A DNA stretch of 9,479 bases from Chloroflexota bacterium. GTDB taxonomy: Bacteria > Chloroflexota > Limnocylindria > P2-11E. The notes under the pieces were generated by a model, which made no database searches, was not told where the DNA came from, and saw only the letters and a list, made by a program, of their open reading frames with translations. Where the stretch lies: positions 1 to 9,479 of the forward strand of contig VBGS01000102.1 of the NCBI GenBank assembly GCA_005889445.1. The letters are read 5' to 3'. Below, piece by piece: positions 1-6,328 of this stretch. The translations under genes and the position numbers were made by a program. Each line of letters opens with the position of its first letter. The first letter of the stretch is position 1.

Positions 1-574
1 GCTCTGATTCCTTCGAACGCGGCGCGTCCTTCGCGAGCGAGCGGGCCATGCGGATGACCTCGAGCGCGCGATCTCGCAGGTTGTGGGCCTTCTCGGTGTT
101 GAGCGCGAGGATCCGATAGGCGAGCGCCGGATCGTCGGTCAGCAGCGCTGTGATGGCGCGCTGTCCGAGCTGCTTCGCGGCGGCGATGCGATGCCGGCCG
201 TTCGGCGACCAGAAGAGATCCTTGCCTGGTATGGCGATGATCGGATCGAGGAACAAACCCGACGAGCCGATGGCGGTCGCGAGACGGTCAGCGTGCGTCC
301 GCGAGAGATCGCGCTGGAACGGGGTCGCCTCGACCGCACCGAGCGGAAGCGACGCGAGCAGCAGCGGCGATCCGGCGTACGGATCGCGGTACGCGGCGAG
401 GACCGCGCCCTTGGCCTTCTCGATCTTCTCGGCGAGCCCGACGATGGATGGATCGTCGCGGGCGATCGCGGCCTCACGCGCTTCGGGCCCGCGTGGCTCG
501 GCGGGCCCCCGCTTTCGTCGGGTCGTTTTCTTCGCGGTGGCCTTCTTTGGCGCGGCCTTCTTGACTGGGCTCAT
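1..574 (-). CDS. ParB-like nuclease-domain protein with histone-like basic N-terminal tail (C-terminus cut by window edge)
   Basis: The frame is open from ATG at 574 to the left edge, giving 191 residues with no stop. Residues 2-23 are a Lys/Ala/Thr/Arg-rich tail (VKKAAPKKATAKKTTRRKR), like bacterial histone-H1-type tails. Residues about 70-145 resemble the ParB/Spo0J N-terminal fold: PFQRDLSRTHADRLATAI (85-102), then NGRHRIAAAKQLG (125-137), the counterpart of the ParB arginine box that binds CTP or nucleotide. A helical stretch (ALNTEKAHNLRDRALEVI, 157-174) follows. The start is well supported: a purine-rich GGGAGGGGAG ribosome-binding site lies about 6 nt upstream and overlaps the end of the preceding MFS gene, whose stop is 3 nt away, so translation is probably coupled. 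No ParA ATPase is visible. A role in DNA binding or nucleoid organisation is likely, but the exact function is unknown. It is probably not the canonical chromosome-partition ParB. Confidence 0.82.
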   Translation of the reverse strand, partial: MSPVKKAAPKKATAKKTTRRKRGPAEPRGPEAREAAIARDDPSIVGLAEKIEKAKGAVLAAYRDPYAGSPLLLASLPLGAVEATPFQRDLSRTHADRLATAIGSSGLFLDPIIAIPGKDLFWSPNGRHRIAAAKQLGQRAITALLTDDPALAYRILALNTEKAHNLRDRALEVIRMARSLAKDAPRSKESE

Positions 575-577
575 GGC

Positions 578-1837
578 TCACTCCCCTCCCGCGTCCGCCG
601 CCTGAGGGACCGAACGCGGCGTTCCCGCGGCGAAGTCTCGCAGACGCTCGGCTCGCACAGCGACGATCCCGACGACGGCGGCGATGATCGCCGCGCCGAG
701 CGTCGCCGCACCAGTCGGGCCTGCGATCGCCGTCGCGATCCCTGTTTCCAGTTGCGACACGTTCGTGAGGCCACGAGAAACGATGATCAGGAGCGACATC
801 ACGCGTCCGCGGTACGCGTCCTGAGCCGCGAGCTGAGCGATCGCCGTGCGCATCGTCCCCCAGGTGGCGTCCGCGAAGCCAAGCAGTCCCAGCGCGAGCA
901 GCGACAGCTCGAACGAGCGCGACCACGCGAATATCAGGAACGTCGCGGCGTAGACAGTCCCCGCGCCGATCATGACGATGCCCTTACGGCGCACGTCCCC
1001 GATCACGATGAGAGCGGCCATGCCCACGATCGCGCCAAGCCCGATGCTCGAGAGCAGCAGGCCCAGGCCCTGCGCGTCCGTGCCAAGGACGTCGCGCGCG
1101 AAGATGGTGATGAGGGCCTGGTTGTGCCCGAAGACCGAGAGGACGGCCTCGATCGCGAGAACGAGCGGAAGGATCGCGCTCGCGCGGACGTAGCGCAGAC
1201 CGCCGACGAGGTCCTCGCGTATCGAGCCACGCGTCCGCGCGGCCACCGGCGGGATGCGCATCGCGAGCAGGCCGCCGATGATCGCGAAGTAGCTCACCGC
1301 GTTGACAAAGAAGGGCGAGGCCAGCCCAACGCGCGCGATGAGGATGCCGGCCACGGCCGGCCCGACAAGATTCGAGGTGCGGAAGAGCATCGCGTTGAGG
1401 GTGATGGCGTTCTGCAGCTGCCCCTTCGGAACGAGCGTCGGGAAGAGCGACTGCCGCCCCGGGGCGTCGAAGGCGGCGATGGTCGCGTTGATCACATTGA
1501 TCGCGTAGATGTGCCAGAAGGCGATGTTGCCCGTGACCACCAGGGCACCCAGGATCAGGGACGTGAGTACCGACGCGCTCTGGGTGATGAGGAGCAGACG
1601 TCGTCGCTCGACGCGATCCGCGACGGCGCCGCCGACGAGCGCGAAGACGAAGATCGGCAGCCCGCGGAAGACACCGCCCAGCCCGAGGAGAAACGGCGAG
1701 TCGGTCAGCTGGTAGAGCAGCCAGGTCGTCGCGGTGAGCTCGATCCACGTGCCCGACATCGACACCAGCTGACCGGACCAATAGAGGGCGTAGTTGCGAT
1801 GCGCGAGGGGCGCAAGACCAGGGAAGAGGCGCGGCAC
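578..1837 (-). CDS. MFS transporter, MFS_3 (EntS-like) exporter family
   Basis: The 419-residue protein fits a 12-helix major facilitator. The N-terminus (LAHRNYALYWSGQLVSMSGTW, with the break after residue 30) is typical of the MFS_3/enterobactin-exporter-like group. The loop 2-3 motif A is clear as GGAVADRVERRR at 69-80. APGRQS at 125-130 and YRGRVMSLL at 342-350 are also family signatures. Hydrophobic segments run through residues 35-395, with a polar central loop around 195-215. Members export small molecules such as siderophores, drugs or macrolides by proton antiport; the substrate cannot be read from sequence. The start is GTG at 1837, only 2 nt after the DUF421 stop. No strong ribosome-binding site is visible, so coupling to the upstream gene is likely. 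The ParB-like gene follows after 3 nt. The C-terminal tail after 400 is short and polar. Confidence 0.93.
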   Translation of the reverse strand: MPRLFPGLAPLAHRNYALYWSGQLVSMSGTWIELTATTWLLYQLTDSPFLLGLGGVFRGLPIFVFALVGGAVADRVERRRLLLITQSASVLTSLILGALVVTGNIAFWHIYAINVINATIAAFDAPGRQSLFPTLVPKGQLQNAITLNAMLFRTSNLVGPAVAGILIARVGLASPFFVNAVSYFAIIGGLLAMRIPPVAARTRGSIREDLVGGLRYVRASAILPLVLAIEAVLSVFGHNQALITIFARDVLGTDAQGLGLLLSSIGLGAIVGMAALIVIGDVRRKGIVMIGAGTVYAATFLIFAWSRSFELSLLALGLLGFADATWGTMRTAIAQLAAQDAYRGRVMSLLIIVSRGLTNVSQLETGIATAIAGPTGAATLGAAIIAAVVGIVAVRAERLRDFAAGTPRSVPQAADAGGE

Positions 1838-1839
1838 CG

Positions 1840-2346
1840 CTACGGGCGATTGCGGAGCTGTCTGATCCGCCGCTGCGTCCGCTGCGTGGCGCCCAGCTGC
1901 ATCGGGATGATGCTGATCGAGCCGTCGCGCTCGAGGATCGCGGCGCGGACGTCTTTGAGGTCGTCGAGTCCGTGCTCTCGCGCCGACATCTCGATGTCTT
2001 CACGGGAGACGTTCTCGCGCTCGAGATGTTTCTCGACGAGCTTTCCTTCGTCGACAAGCAGCGTCGGTTCGCTGCTGAAGAGGTGGGCGAGGTACGGAAC
2101 GCGGTTGGCGATGCGCCCGAACAGCAGGTTCATGCCGACGAGCACCGAGGCCGCGAGGATCCCGCCCACCAGAGAGTTGTCGCCGCCGGTCATCGCGTTC
2201 TGGACGGCGTTCGAGATCACGAGGATGACGACGAGATCGACGGCGCTCATCTGTCCGAGCTCGCGCTTCCCGGCGATGCGCAGCAGCACGAGGACAGCGA
2301 TATAGACGACCGCGGTCCGCAGAACGATCTCCCACCACGGGACCAT
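1840..2346 (-). CDS. DUF421 (YetF/YcaP-type) membrane protein
   Basis: The 168-residue protein starts at WWEIVLRT and has three predicted membrane helices at about 8-24, 33-52 and 60-77. The diagnostic DUF421 segments follow in order: LLRIAGKRELGQMSAVDLVV (21-40), ISNAVQNAMTGGDNSL (44-59), and a cytoplasmic alpha/beta domain containing PTLLVDEGKL (94-103) and LKDVRAAILERDGSISIIP (130-148). Family members are small membrane proteins of uncertain function; YetF-type members are linked to spore or envelope physiology. ATG at 2346 was chosen because homologues begin just before the tryptophans. GTG at 2358, four residues upstream, is possible but sits only 2 nt from the TGAGG ribosome-binding sequence. 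An in-frame extension further upstream overlaps the kinase gene and lacks DUF421 character. The gene lies 16 nt after the RIO kinase stop and 2 nt before the MFS start. Confidence 0.9.
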   Translation of the reverse strand: MVPWWEIVLRTAVVYIAVLVLLRIAGKRELGQMSAVDLVVILVISNAVQNAMTGGDNSLVGGILAASVLVGMNLLFGRIANRVPYLAHLFSSEPTLLVDEGKLVEKHLERENVSREDIEMSAREHGLDDLKDVRAAILERDGSISIIPMQLGATQRTQRRIRQLRNRP

Positions 2347-2362
2347 CAGGCCGAACACGACC

Positions 2363-3103
2363 TCAGGATGACAAAACTTGGCGGGCGAAGCGCGCGGGCG
2401 AGTCGCCGACGGTATCGAGGGCGGCGCGGCCGTCGATCCGGAGCCCCTGGCGTCGGAAATAATCGGCGGTTCGTTCGACGTCGCGCACCAGCAGCTCACG
2501 CGCCGCCGGATGAACGATCACGTCCACCGCCTGCGACAGATCGATGATCACGGGGCACCCCCGCCACCACAGGATGTTGAACGCCGAAAGGTCTCCGTGG
2601 ACGATCTCGACCTCGAGCATCCGCCGTATCTCGACCTGCACCTGGCGCCAGACGCGTCGGGCCGCGTCGACGTCGAGATGGACCTCCGAAAGCCGCGGCG
2701 CGGCGCGGACGTCCTCGCCGATGAACGCCATCCGGTAACCAGCTTCGGTCCGCTCGACCGGCGGCGGCACGGTGACGCCCGCGTCATGAAGGCGCACCAG
2801 TGTCCCCCACTCGTGGCTCATCCATCTGGTCTCGAGCGCCTCCTGACCGAAGCGGGTCCGTTTGTGTATCGCTCGGCTCTCACGGCGCGTGCCCGCACCC
2901 CAGACGCCCGCGTAGAGATAATCGTTCCGGAAGGCTCGCTGCAGTCGCGGCTTGAACCGCTTCTCGGCGATGAGGCAGGTGCGCGTCTGGCCGACCCGAG
3001 CGAGGAGATGCACCTCGCTTTCCTTCCCGGCCTTGAGTATTCCGAGCTCGCGATCTTCGTAGGGCGCGTCGGCAAGCCAGTCCTCGGGGAACAGTGCGGG
3101 CAC
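2363..3103 (-). CDS. RIO-type serine/threonine protein kinase (Rio1-like)
   Basis: The 246-residue protein is a compact atypical kinase or ATPase of the RIO family. Visible elements are a flexible glycine-loop equivalent GILKAGKESEVHLL (21-34), a candidate ATP-binding lysine at K48 in AEKRFK, a helix around E98 (SHEWGTLVRLHDAGV), the catalytic loop HGDLSAFNILWW (169-180, with D171 and N176), and the metal-binding IDLSQAVD (187-194, D188) replacing DFG. All key residues are present, so it should be active. Archaeal and eukaryotic Rio1 act in small-subunit maturation; the role of bacterial members is not established. The start is GTG at 3103, with GGAGGA ending 3 nt upstream (3112-3107). It is the first gene of the DUF421-MFS-ParB-like operon, and its stop overlaps the ribosome-binding site of the DUF421 gene. 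A long leader lies upstream. Confidence 0.93.
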   Translation of the reverse strand: MPALFPEDWLADAPYEDRELGILKAGKESEVHLLARVGQTRTCLIAEKRFKPRLQRAFRNDYLYAGVWGAGTRRESRAIHKRTRFGQEALETRWMSHEWGTLVRLHDAGVTVPPPVERTEAGYRMAFIGEDVRAAPRLSEVHLDVDAARRVWRQVQVEIRRMLEVEIVHGDLSAFNILWWRGCPVIIDLSQAVDVIVHPAARELLVRDVERTADYFRRQGLRIDGRAALDTVGDSPARFARQVLSS

Positions 3104-3148
3104 GCGTCCTCCGCGTGGAAGACGGCCTGAGCGAGCGCACGCGTGGCG

Positions 3149-3211
3149 CTAGCGGGTGTGCAGCGCTCCGGTTCGGAGGCCGGCGGCGTCACGGGCGATG
3201 CGTTCGCTCAA
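3149..3211 (-). CDS. Possible 20-residue leader ORF upstream of the RIO kinase
   Basis: A TTG-started ORF of 20 codons (MSERIARDAAGLRTGALHTR) ends in TAG at 3149, 46 nt... 45 nt before the RIO start. A strong GGAGG lies 6 nt before the TTG. Third codon positions are GC-rich (about 15 of 19), as in the real genes here. It could be a leader peptide, a remnant or chance; no homology is recognised. Its GGAGG can pair with its own codons (see the regulatory feature at 3166-3222). Confidence 0.25.
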   Translation of the reverse strand: MSERIARDAAGLRTGALHTR

Positions 3212-3222
3212 CTCCGGCCTCC
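3166..3222 (-). promoter_or_regulatory. Candidate alternative-hairpin leader before the RIO kinase gene
   Basis: On the minus strand, GGAGGCCGG (3222-3214) is exactly complementary to CCGGCCTCC (3183-3175), 30 nt downstream, forming a GC-only 9-bp stem with one A-U. This stem buries a consensus GGAGG. The downstream arm also takes part in a short competing hairpin, CTCCG-AAC-CGGAG (3178-3166). The two structures share bases and exclude each other, as in a translational switch or attenuator. The wider 3104-3273 gap otherwise holds no recognisable gene, tRNA or clear promoter. The arrangement is seen directly; a regulatory function is inference. Confidence 0.3.
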
Positions 3223-3273
3223 ACTTTTTTGATGTCGACCCGACGGTCGCGCGACAAAGCCTAGCAGCGGGTC

Positions 3274-4152
3274 CTAGGGGGTGGCCGTGGGAGCCGGGGG
3301 CCGCGACGGGAACGCCGGCACGACAAGATCTTTCTCGAAGATCTTGGCGCGAGGCGTGTCGGACAGGAACCTCAGGATGCCGTCGCTGATGCCCTGAGCG
3401 AGCAGGTCGGGCTTGTCCAGCAGCAGCGCGCGGTCGTCGTCGTTCGAGAGGTAGCCCATCTCGAGGATGACACCGGGGGTGAAGGGTGAGACCGCGTGCT
3501 GGAAACGGGTCCAGCTGTAGATGTAGTACCCGGTCATGCTCCTGGAGATGTGCGTCGCGTCGTAGTCCAACCCGGTCGCCTTGGCGTACGTGCTCTTGAT
3601 CGCGGCGAGCAGCGCGTCCTCGTAGGTCCCGCGCCGCGCGTTGTGCGCCATCTTGAATCCGCTGTTCTCGCCGACGCCGTCGCTGTCCGCGTGTAAGGCG
3701 ACGACCGCGTCCGCGAGGTAGCCGGACGGCACGGTCGTGGGCAGGATGTCGACCGCGATCCCGCGCGCGTTCAGGATCACGGCAACGCGCTGGGCGATGT
3801 CGAGGTTCACGTCGACCTCGTTCACGCCTTCCCAGGACGCCCCGGTCTGGACGACCAGCTTGTCCAGCTCGGTGGGCGCCTCATCTGTCTTCCAGTGCCC
3901 CACCTGGATGCCGACCCGCCGGGGTCCGGTCGGTAGGTTCTTCGGTAGCGGCACGCGAAGTGTCCCCACGCTCCCCGGACTCGCGCTCGGCCCCGGTGTC
4001 TGCACGACGACCCCGCCCGGCGGTGCCGCCGCGGACCACGGATCCTCGGGATCGTCAGGGTCCGTTCCGATCTGCCCGAGCGGTGCGCCCGCCGGCACGA
4101 ATCCGGGAACGACATCGGTGCCGCCGCTGCGGGGGATCACGTTGCCGGTCAC
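3274..4152 (-). CDS. N-acetylmuramoyl-L-alanine amidase-like zinc hydrolase (Amidase_3), membrane-anchored or exported
   Basis: From GTG 4152 the protein has 292 residues. A Pro/Gly/Asp-rich linker (about 1-75) precedes an Amidase_3-type catalytic domain (about 78-266). The zinc-site pattern is visible: H86 in GIQVGHWK, E112 in NEVDVNLDIAQRV, H154 in VALHADSDG, and the catalytic Glu E231 in VILEMGYLSNDDD. Such enzymes cleave the amide between N-acetylmuramic acid and the stem peptide in the cell wall. The coordinates use the first ordinary start codon, but this is probably too short. The same frame upstream reads LKRALAAIGFVGAAAVAVV and onward to 4227, a basic-then-hydrophobic export signal or anchor with excellent GC3. 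The likely start is CTG 4227, about 8 nt after GTGAGG, giving about 317 residues. The gene lies directly downstream of the molybdopterin oxidoreductase. The C-terminus is a short Pro-rich tail. Confidence 0.88.
   Translation of the reverse strand: MTGNVIPRSGGTDVVPGFVPAGAPLGQIGTDPDDPEDPWSAAAPPGGVVVQTPGPSASPGSVGTLRVPLPKNLPTGPRRVGIQVGHWKTDEAPTELDKLVVQTGASWEGVNEVDVNLDIAQRVAVILNARGIAVDILPTTVPSGYLADAVVALHADSDGVGENSGFKMAHNARRGTYEDALLAAIKSTYAKATGLDYDATHISRSMTGYYIYSWTRFQHAVSPFTPGVILEMGYLSNDDDRALLLDKPDLLAQGISDGILRFLSDTPRAKIFEKDLVVPAFPSRPPAPTATP
3324..3346. repeat. Perfect 9-bp inverted repeat in the 3' end of the amidase gene
   Basis: CAAGATCTT and AAGATCTTG flank a 5-nt loop (TCTCG). The stem lies about 50 nt before the amidase stop, within codons for KIFEKDLVV. 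There is no following T-run on either strand, so it is not a standard intrinsic terminator. It may be an mRNA-stabilising hairpin or a coincidence of the coding sequence. Confidence 0.4.
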
Positions 4153-4251
4153 CGCGGCGTTCGCGACAAGGACGACCGCGACGGCGGCTGCGCCGACGAA
4201 GCCGATGGCCGCGAGCGCGCGCTTCAGCGCGCCATCCTCACGCCTCGATTG

Positions 4252-5235
4252 TCAGACAACACGGATCTCGTCGATCCACTTGATCCACGTGAAGCCACGA
4301 TGTCCGCTCGGCACAAGACGTACCGGATACCCGTGGCCCGTCGAAATGGGTTCGCCGCCGATATGGGTCGCGAGCAGCGCACGCTCGGCCTCACCACGAT
4401 CGAACGACCACCGATGTCCGGTGACCGAGATGACCTCGATCGCCGTCGCGCTCTGGAGCGCCGCGCGTGAGCCGACGACGTCCCCGAGGCGCACGCCGGA
4501 CCAGCGCTGTTCGCTCCACCAGCCGCCGGTACAGTCGAGGACGGCACTCACCTCGTGCCGTGAAAAGGACAGCAGCTCGGCGTACGTGATTTCGCCGGGT
4601 CGCTCGACGCGGCCGCTGACGCGAAGCCGCCACGAGCCGATATCGATCTGCGGCACGGTGTCGAACGCCCAGATCGTCACGGGCAGCTGATCGCCGCTGA
4701 ATGAGCCCGCGTGGCGTGAGCCGGTGAATCGTCGTGGAAGCCCGACCGCATCCAGAAGCGTCGCGAGGACGAGCGACCCGCCGAAAAGGGCCAGGCCGCG
4801 CAGCGCCGCACGGCGCGTCATGAGCGAGCCGAGCGGAGGTCTCCGCTCGCCGCGGACGAGCGCGTGCGCGACCACGAGGAGCCCGAGCGCGAGCCCGGCG
4901 ATCACGTGAAGGCTCATCGCCGAGTAGGGGAACGGACGATCGAAGGACACCGCGCCGACCGTCCACGCCAGGCCGAGGCCCGCGGTGAGCGCGACGGCGA
5001 CGGCGGTCGCGACGCCGAGGAGCACGCCCGCCGCCGCGAGACCGCGCCGCCGGAGCGAGCGACGAGCGATCCCGTATTTCGCGGCGAGGCCGAGCACGAG
5101 CGCGACCCCGGCGACCTGATGCGCGACGTCCAGTGGTTGGGTGAGGCCGACCGGGGCAAGCCATCCGCTGACGCCGGTGCCCAGCAGCACGGCGACCGAT
5201 GCAAGGAGTGCGAGGTTCACCAGGCGCCGCGGCAC
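4252..5235 (-). CDS. Membrane-anchored molybdopterin-dependent oxidoreductase with N-terminal cytochrome-b-like helices
   Basis: The 327-residue protein has two parts. Residues about 5-162 hold hydrophobic helices at about 7-25, 37-55, 66-92, 106-126 and 144-162. Histidines lie in them at H39, H110 and H124; the last two are 14 apart in one helix, as in heme-b-binding cytochromes. Residues about 180-327 form a sulfite-oxidase/MsrP-type molybdopterin domain, with the presumed Mo-ligand Cys235 in LDCTGGWWSEQRWSGVRL and the conserved end GYPVRLVPSGHRGFTWIKW. The layout resembles an MsrP-MsrQ (YedY-YedZ) system fused in one chain with the membrane part first. Heme binding and electron transfer from the membrane are inferred, and the substrate is unknown. 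The start is GTG 5235, without a strong ribosome-binding site; GTG 5220 is an alternative. It is divergent from a second molybdoenzyme and precedes the amidase gene. Confidence 0.88.
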   Translation of the reverse strand: MPRRLVNLALLASVAVLLGTGVSGWLAPVGLTQPLDVAHQVAGVALVLGLAAKYGIARRSLRRRGLAAAGVLLGVATAVAVALTAGLGLAWTVGAVSFDRPFPYSAMSLHVIAGLALGLLVVAHALVRGERRPPLGSLMTRRAALRGLALFGGSLVLATLLDAVGLPRRFTGSRHAGSFSGDQLPVTIWAFDTVPQIDIGSWRLRVSGRVERPGEITYAELLSFSRHEVSAVLDCTGGWWSEQRWSGVRLGDVVGSRAALQSATAIEVISVTGHRWSFDRGEAERALLATHIGGEPISTGHGYPVRLVPSGHRGFTWIKWIDEIRVV

Positions 5236-5257
5236 TCTGTCGATGCTAGAGGCGGCT

Positions 5258-5286
5258 CGCTGGCAGACTCACCATGTGAGCCAGCG
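5258..5286. promoter_or_regulatory. Nested palindrome at the divergent molybdoenzyme junction
   Basis: CTCAC-CAT-GTGAG (5268-5280) is a perfect 5-bp-arm palindrome. It is extended by outer arms CGCTGG (5258-5263) and CCAGCG (5281-5286), with a 4-nt CAGA bulge on the left. It lies in the gap between the two divergent molybdoenzyme genes and its right arm contains the GTG 5276 start. It could be a repressor or activator operator serving both genes, or an mRNA hairpin hiding the start codon. No clear -10/-35 boxes were recognised beside it. Confidence 0.4.
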
Positions 5287-6328
5287 CGATCTCCTCGTTC
5301 TGACCGAAGAGCCGCTGAACGCGGAGACGAGGCTCGATCGACAGCGCGGGGTGATCACGCCCGCGGGCCGGCACTACGTCCGCAGCCACTTCCCGATACC
5401 GATCGGGCCGACGGTGCTCGAGCTCGACGGCGCGCGGCGTATCGAGCTGAGCCTTGCCGAGATCCGCGCCATGCCGTCGCGGACCGTGCGGGTGACGCTC
5501 GAGTGCGCGGGGAACGGGCGGCGGTTCCTCGAACCAGCGGTGCCGGGCGAGCAGTGGGGCCTCGGCGCGGTCGGTACCGCCGAGTGGACCGGCGTCCCGC
5601 TCGCCAGGCTCCTCGAGGAGGCTGGCCTCCGTCCGAACACGGCTGAGGTGCTGTTCCGCGGCGCCGACAGAGGGATCCCCAAGGATCTCCACCGAGAGAT
5701 CGCGTTCGAGCGTTCGCTCCCGATCGCTGATGCCCTTCGCGAGGACGTGATGGTCGCGTACGCCATGAACGGGGCTCCGGTCGCGCGGGAGCACGGCGGT
5801 CCCTTGCGCCTGGTCGTCGCCGGCTGGTACGGGATGGCCTCCGTCAAATGGCTCGCCGCGATCGCGCTGCTCGAGCGCCCTTTCTCCGGCTTCTTTCAAG
5901 CGGACCGCTACGTGATCGACGGGCGGCCGCTGCGTGAGATCGCGCCGCGCGCGGTGATCGCATCTCCCGCCGAGGGCGCGGTCATCAACGGGGGCGAGAA
6001 GGCCCCGACGATCGAGGTGCGCGGCTACGCGTGGTCCGGCGCCGGCCGAATCGCCAAGGTCGAGATCATGGCGGGACCGGCCGGCGCGAGCGCTGCGGAG
6101 ACGTGGCGTGAAGCGACGCTCGGCGAGCAGGCATCGCCCTACTCGTGGCGTGAGTTCTCGCTGCGCACGCTCGTCGCGCTCGACAACGGCGGCCCCGAGA
6201 TGGATGTCGGTCTCATGGCTCGAGCGACCGACGAGACGGGCAACGCGCAACCCCTCGGTGCACGCTGGAATGCGCTGGGTTATGCCAACAACGCGGTGCA
6301 TCCGGTCCGCATTCGGATCCGGGCTTAG
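5276..6328 (+). CDS. Sulfite-oxidase-family molybdopterin oxidoreductase, soluble
   Basis: The 350-residue protein has an oxidoreductase molybdopterin domain (about 25-200) and a Mo-co dimerisation domain (about 222-350). The Mo-ligand Cys77 sits in VTLECAGNGRRF. WGLGAVGTAEWTGVPL (94-109), AYAMNGAPVAREHGGPLRL (161-179) and WYGMASVKWL (184-193) match the family core. The dimer domain begins at PRAVIASPAEG and ends with ALGYANNAVHPVRI. There is no signal peptide, membrane helix or cytochrome b5 domain, so it may be cytoplasmic; the electron acceptor is unknown. GTG 5276 was chosen because homologues begin close to the DLLVLTEEPLNAET segment. ATG 5243 adds 11 residues and leaves only 7 nt to the divergent gene. 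Neither start has a good ribosome-binding site, and a palindrome covers the GTG. The stop overlaps that of the convergent gene at 6325. Confidence 0.9.
   Translation: MSQRDLLVLTEEPLNAETRLDRQRGVITPAGRHYVRSHFPIPIGPTVLELDGARRIELSLAEIRAMPSRTVRVTLECAGNGRRFLEPAVPGEQWGLGAVGTAEWTGVPLARLLEEAGLRPNTAEVLFRGADRGIPKDLHREIAFERSLPIADALREDVMVAYAMNGAPVAREHGGPLRLVVAGWYGMASVKWLAAIALLERPFSGFFQADRYVIDGRPLREIAPRAVIASPAEGAVINGGEKAPTIEVRGYAWSGAGRIAKVEIMAGPAGASAAETWREATLGEQASPYSWREFSLRTLVALDNGGPEMDVGLMARATDETGNAQPLGARWNALGYANNAVHPVRIRIRA

Noticed and set aside
83..2305. 740-codon open frame on the plus strand
   Set aside because: It is antisense to the ParB-like, MFS and DUF421 genes; the translation is Arg/Asp/Glu-rich with no recognisable domain, typical of a GC-rich shadow frame.
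3161..3190. tRNA T-arm-like sequence (GGTTCGGAGGCC)
   Set aside because: No matching acceptor, D-arm or anticodon arm could be found on either side.
3175..3230. Intrinsic terminator on the plus strand (9-bp inverted repeat followed by a six-T run)
   Set aside because: There is no plus-strand gene upstream to terminate, and the loop is 30 nt; the minus-strand leader reading fits the gene layout better.
5141..5275. N-terminal extension of the plus-strand sulfite-oxidase-like gene back to 5141
   Set aside because: It would overlap the divergent gene, adds a Ser/Thr/Arg-rich segment without family similarity, and homology begins only around 5280.
4864..5646. 260-codon plus-strand frame across the divergent junction
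   Set aside because: It overlaps both molybdoenzyme genes out of frame and has the Arg/Glu/Asp-rich makeup of a shadow frame.
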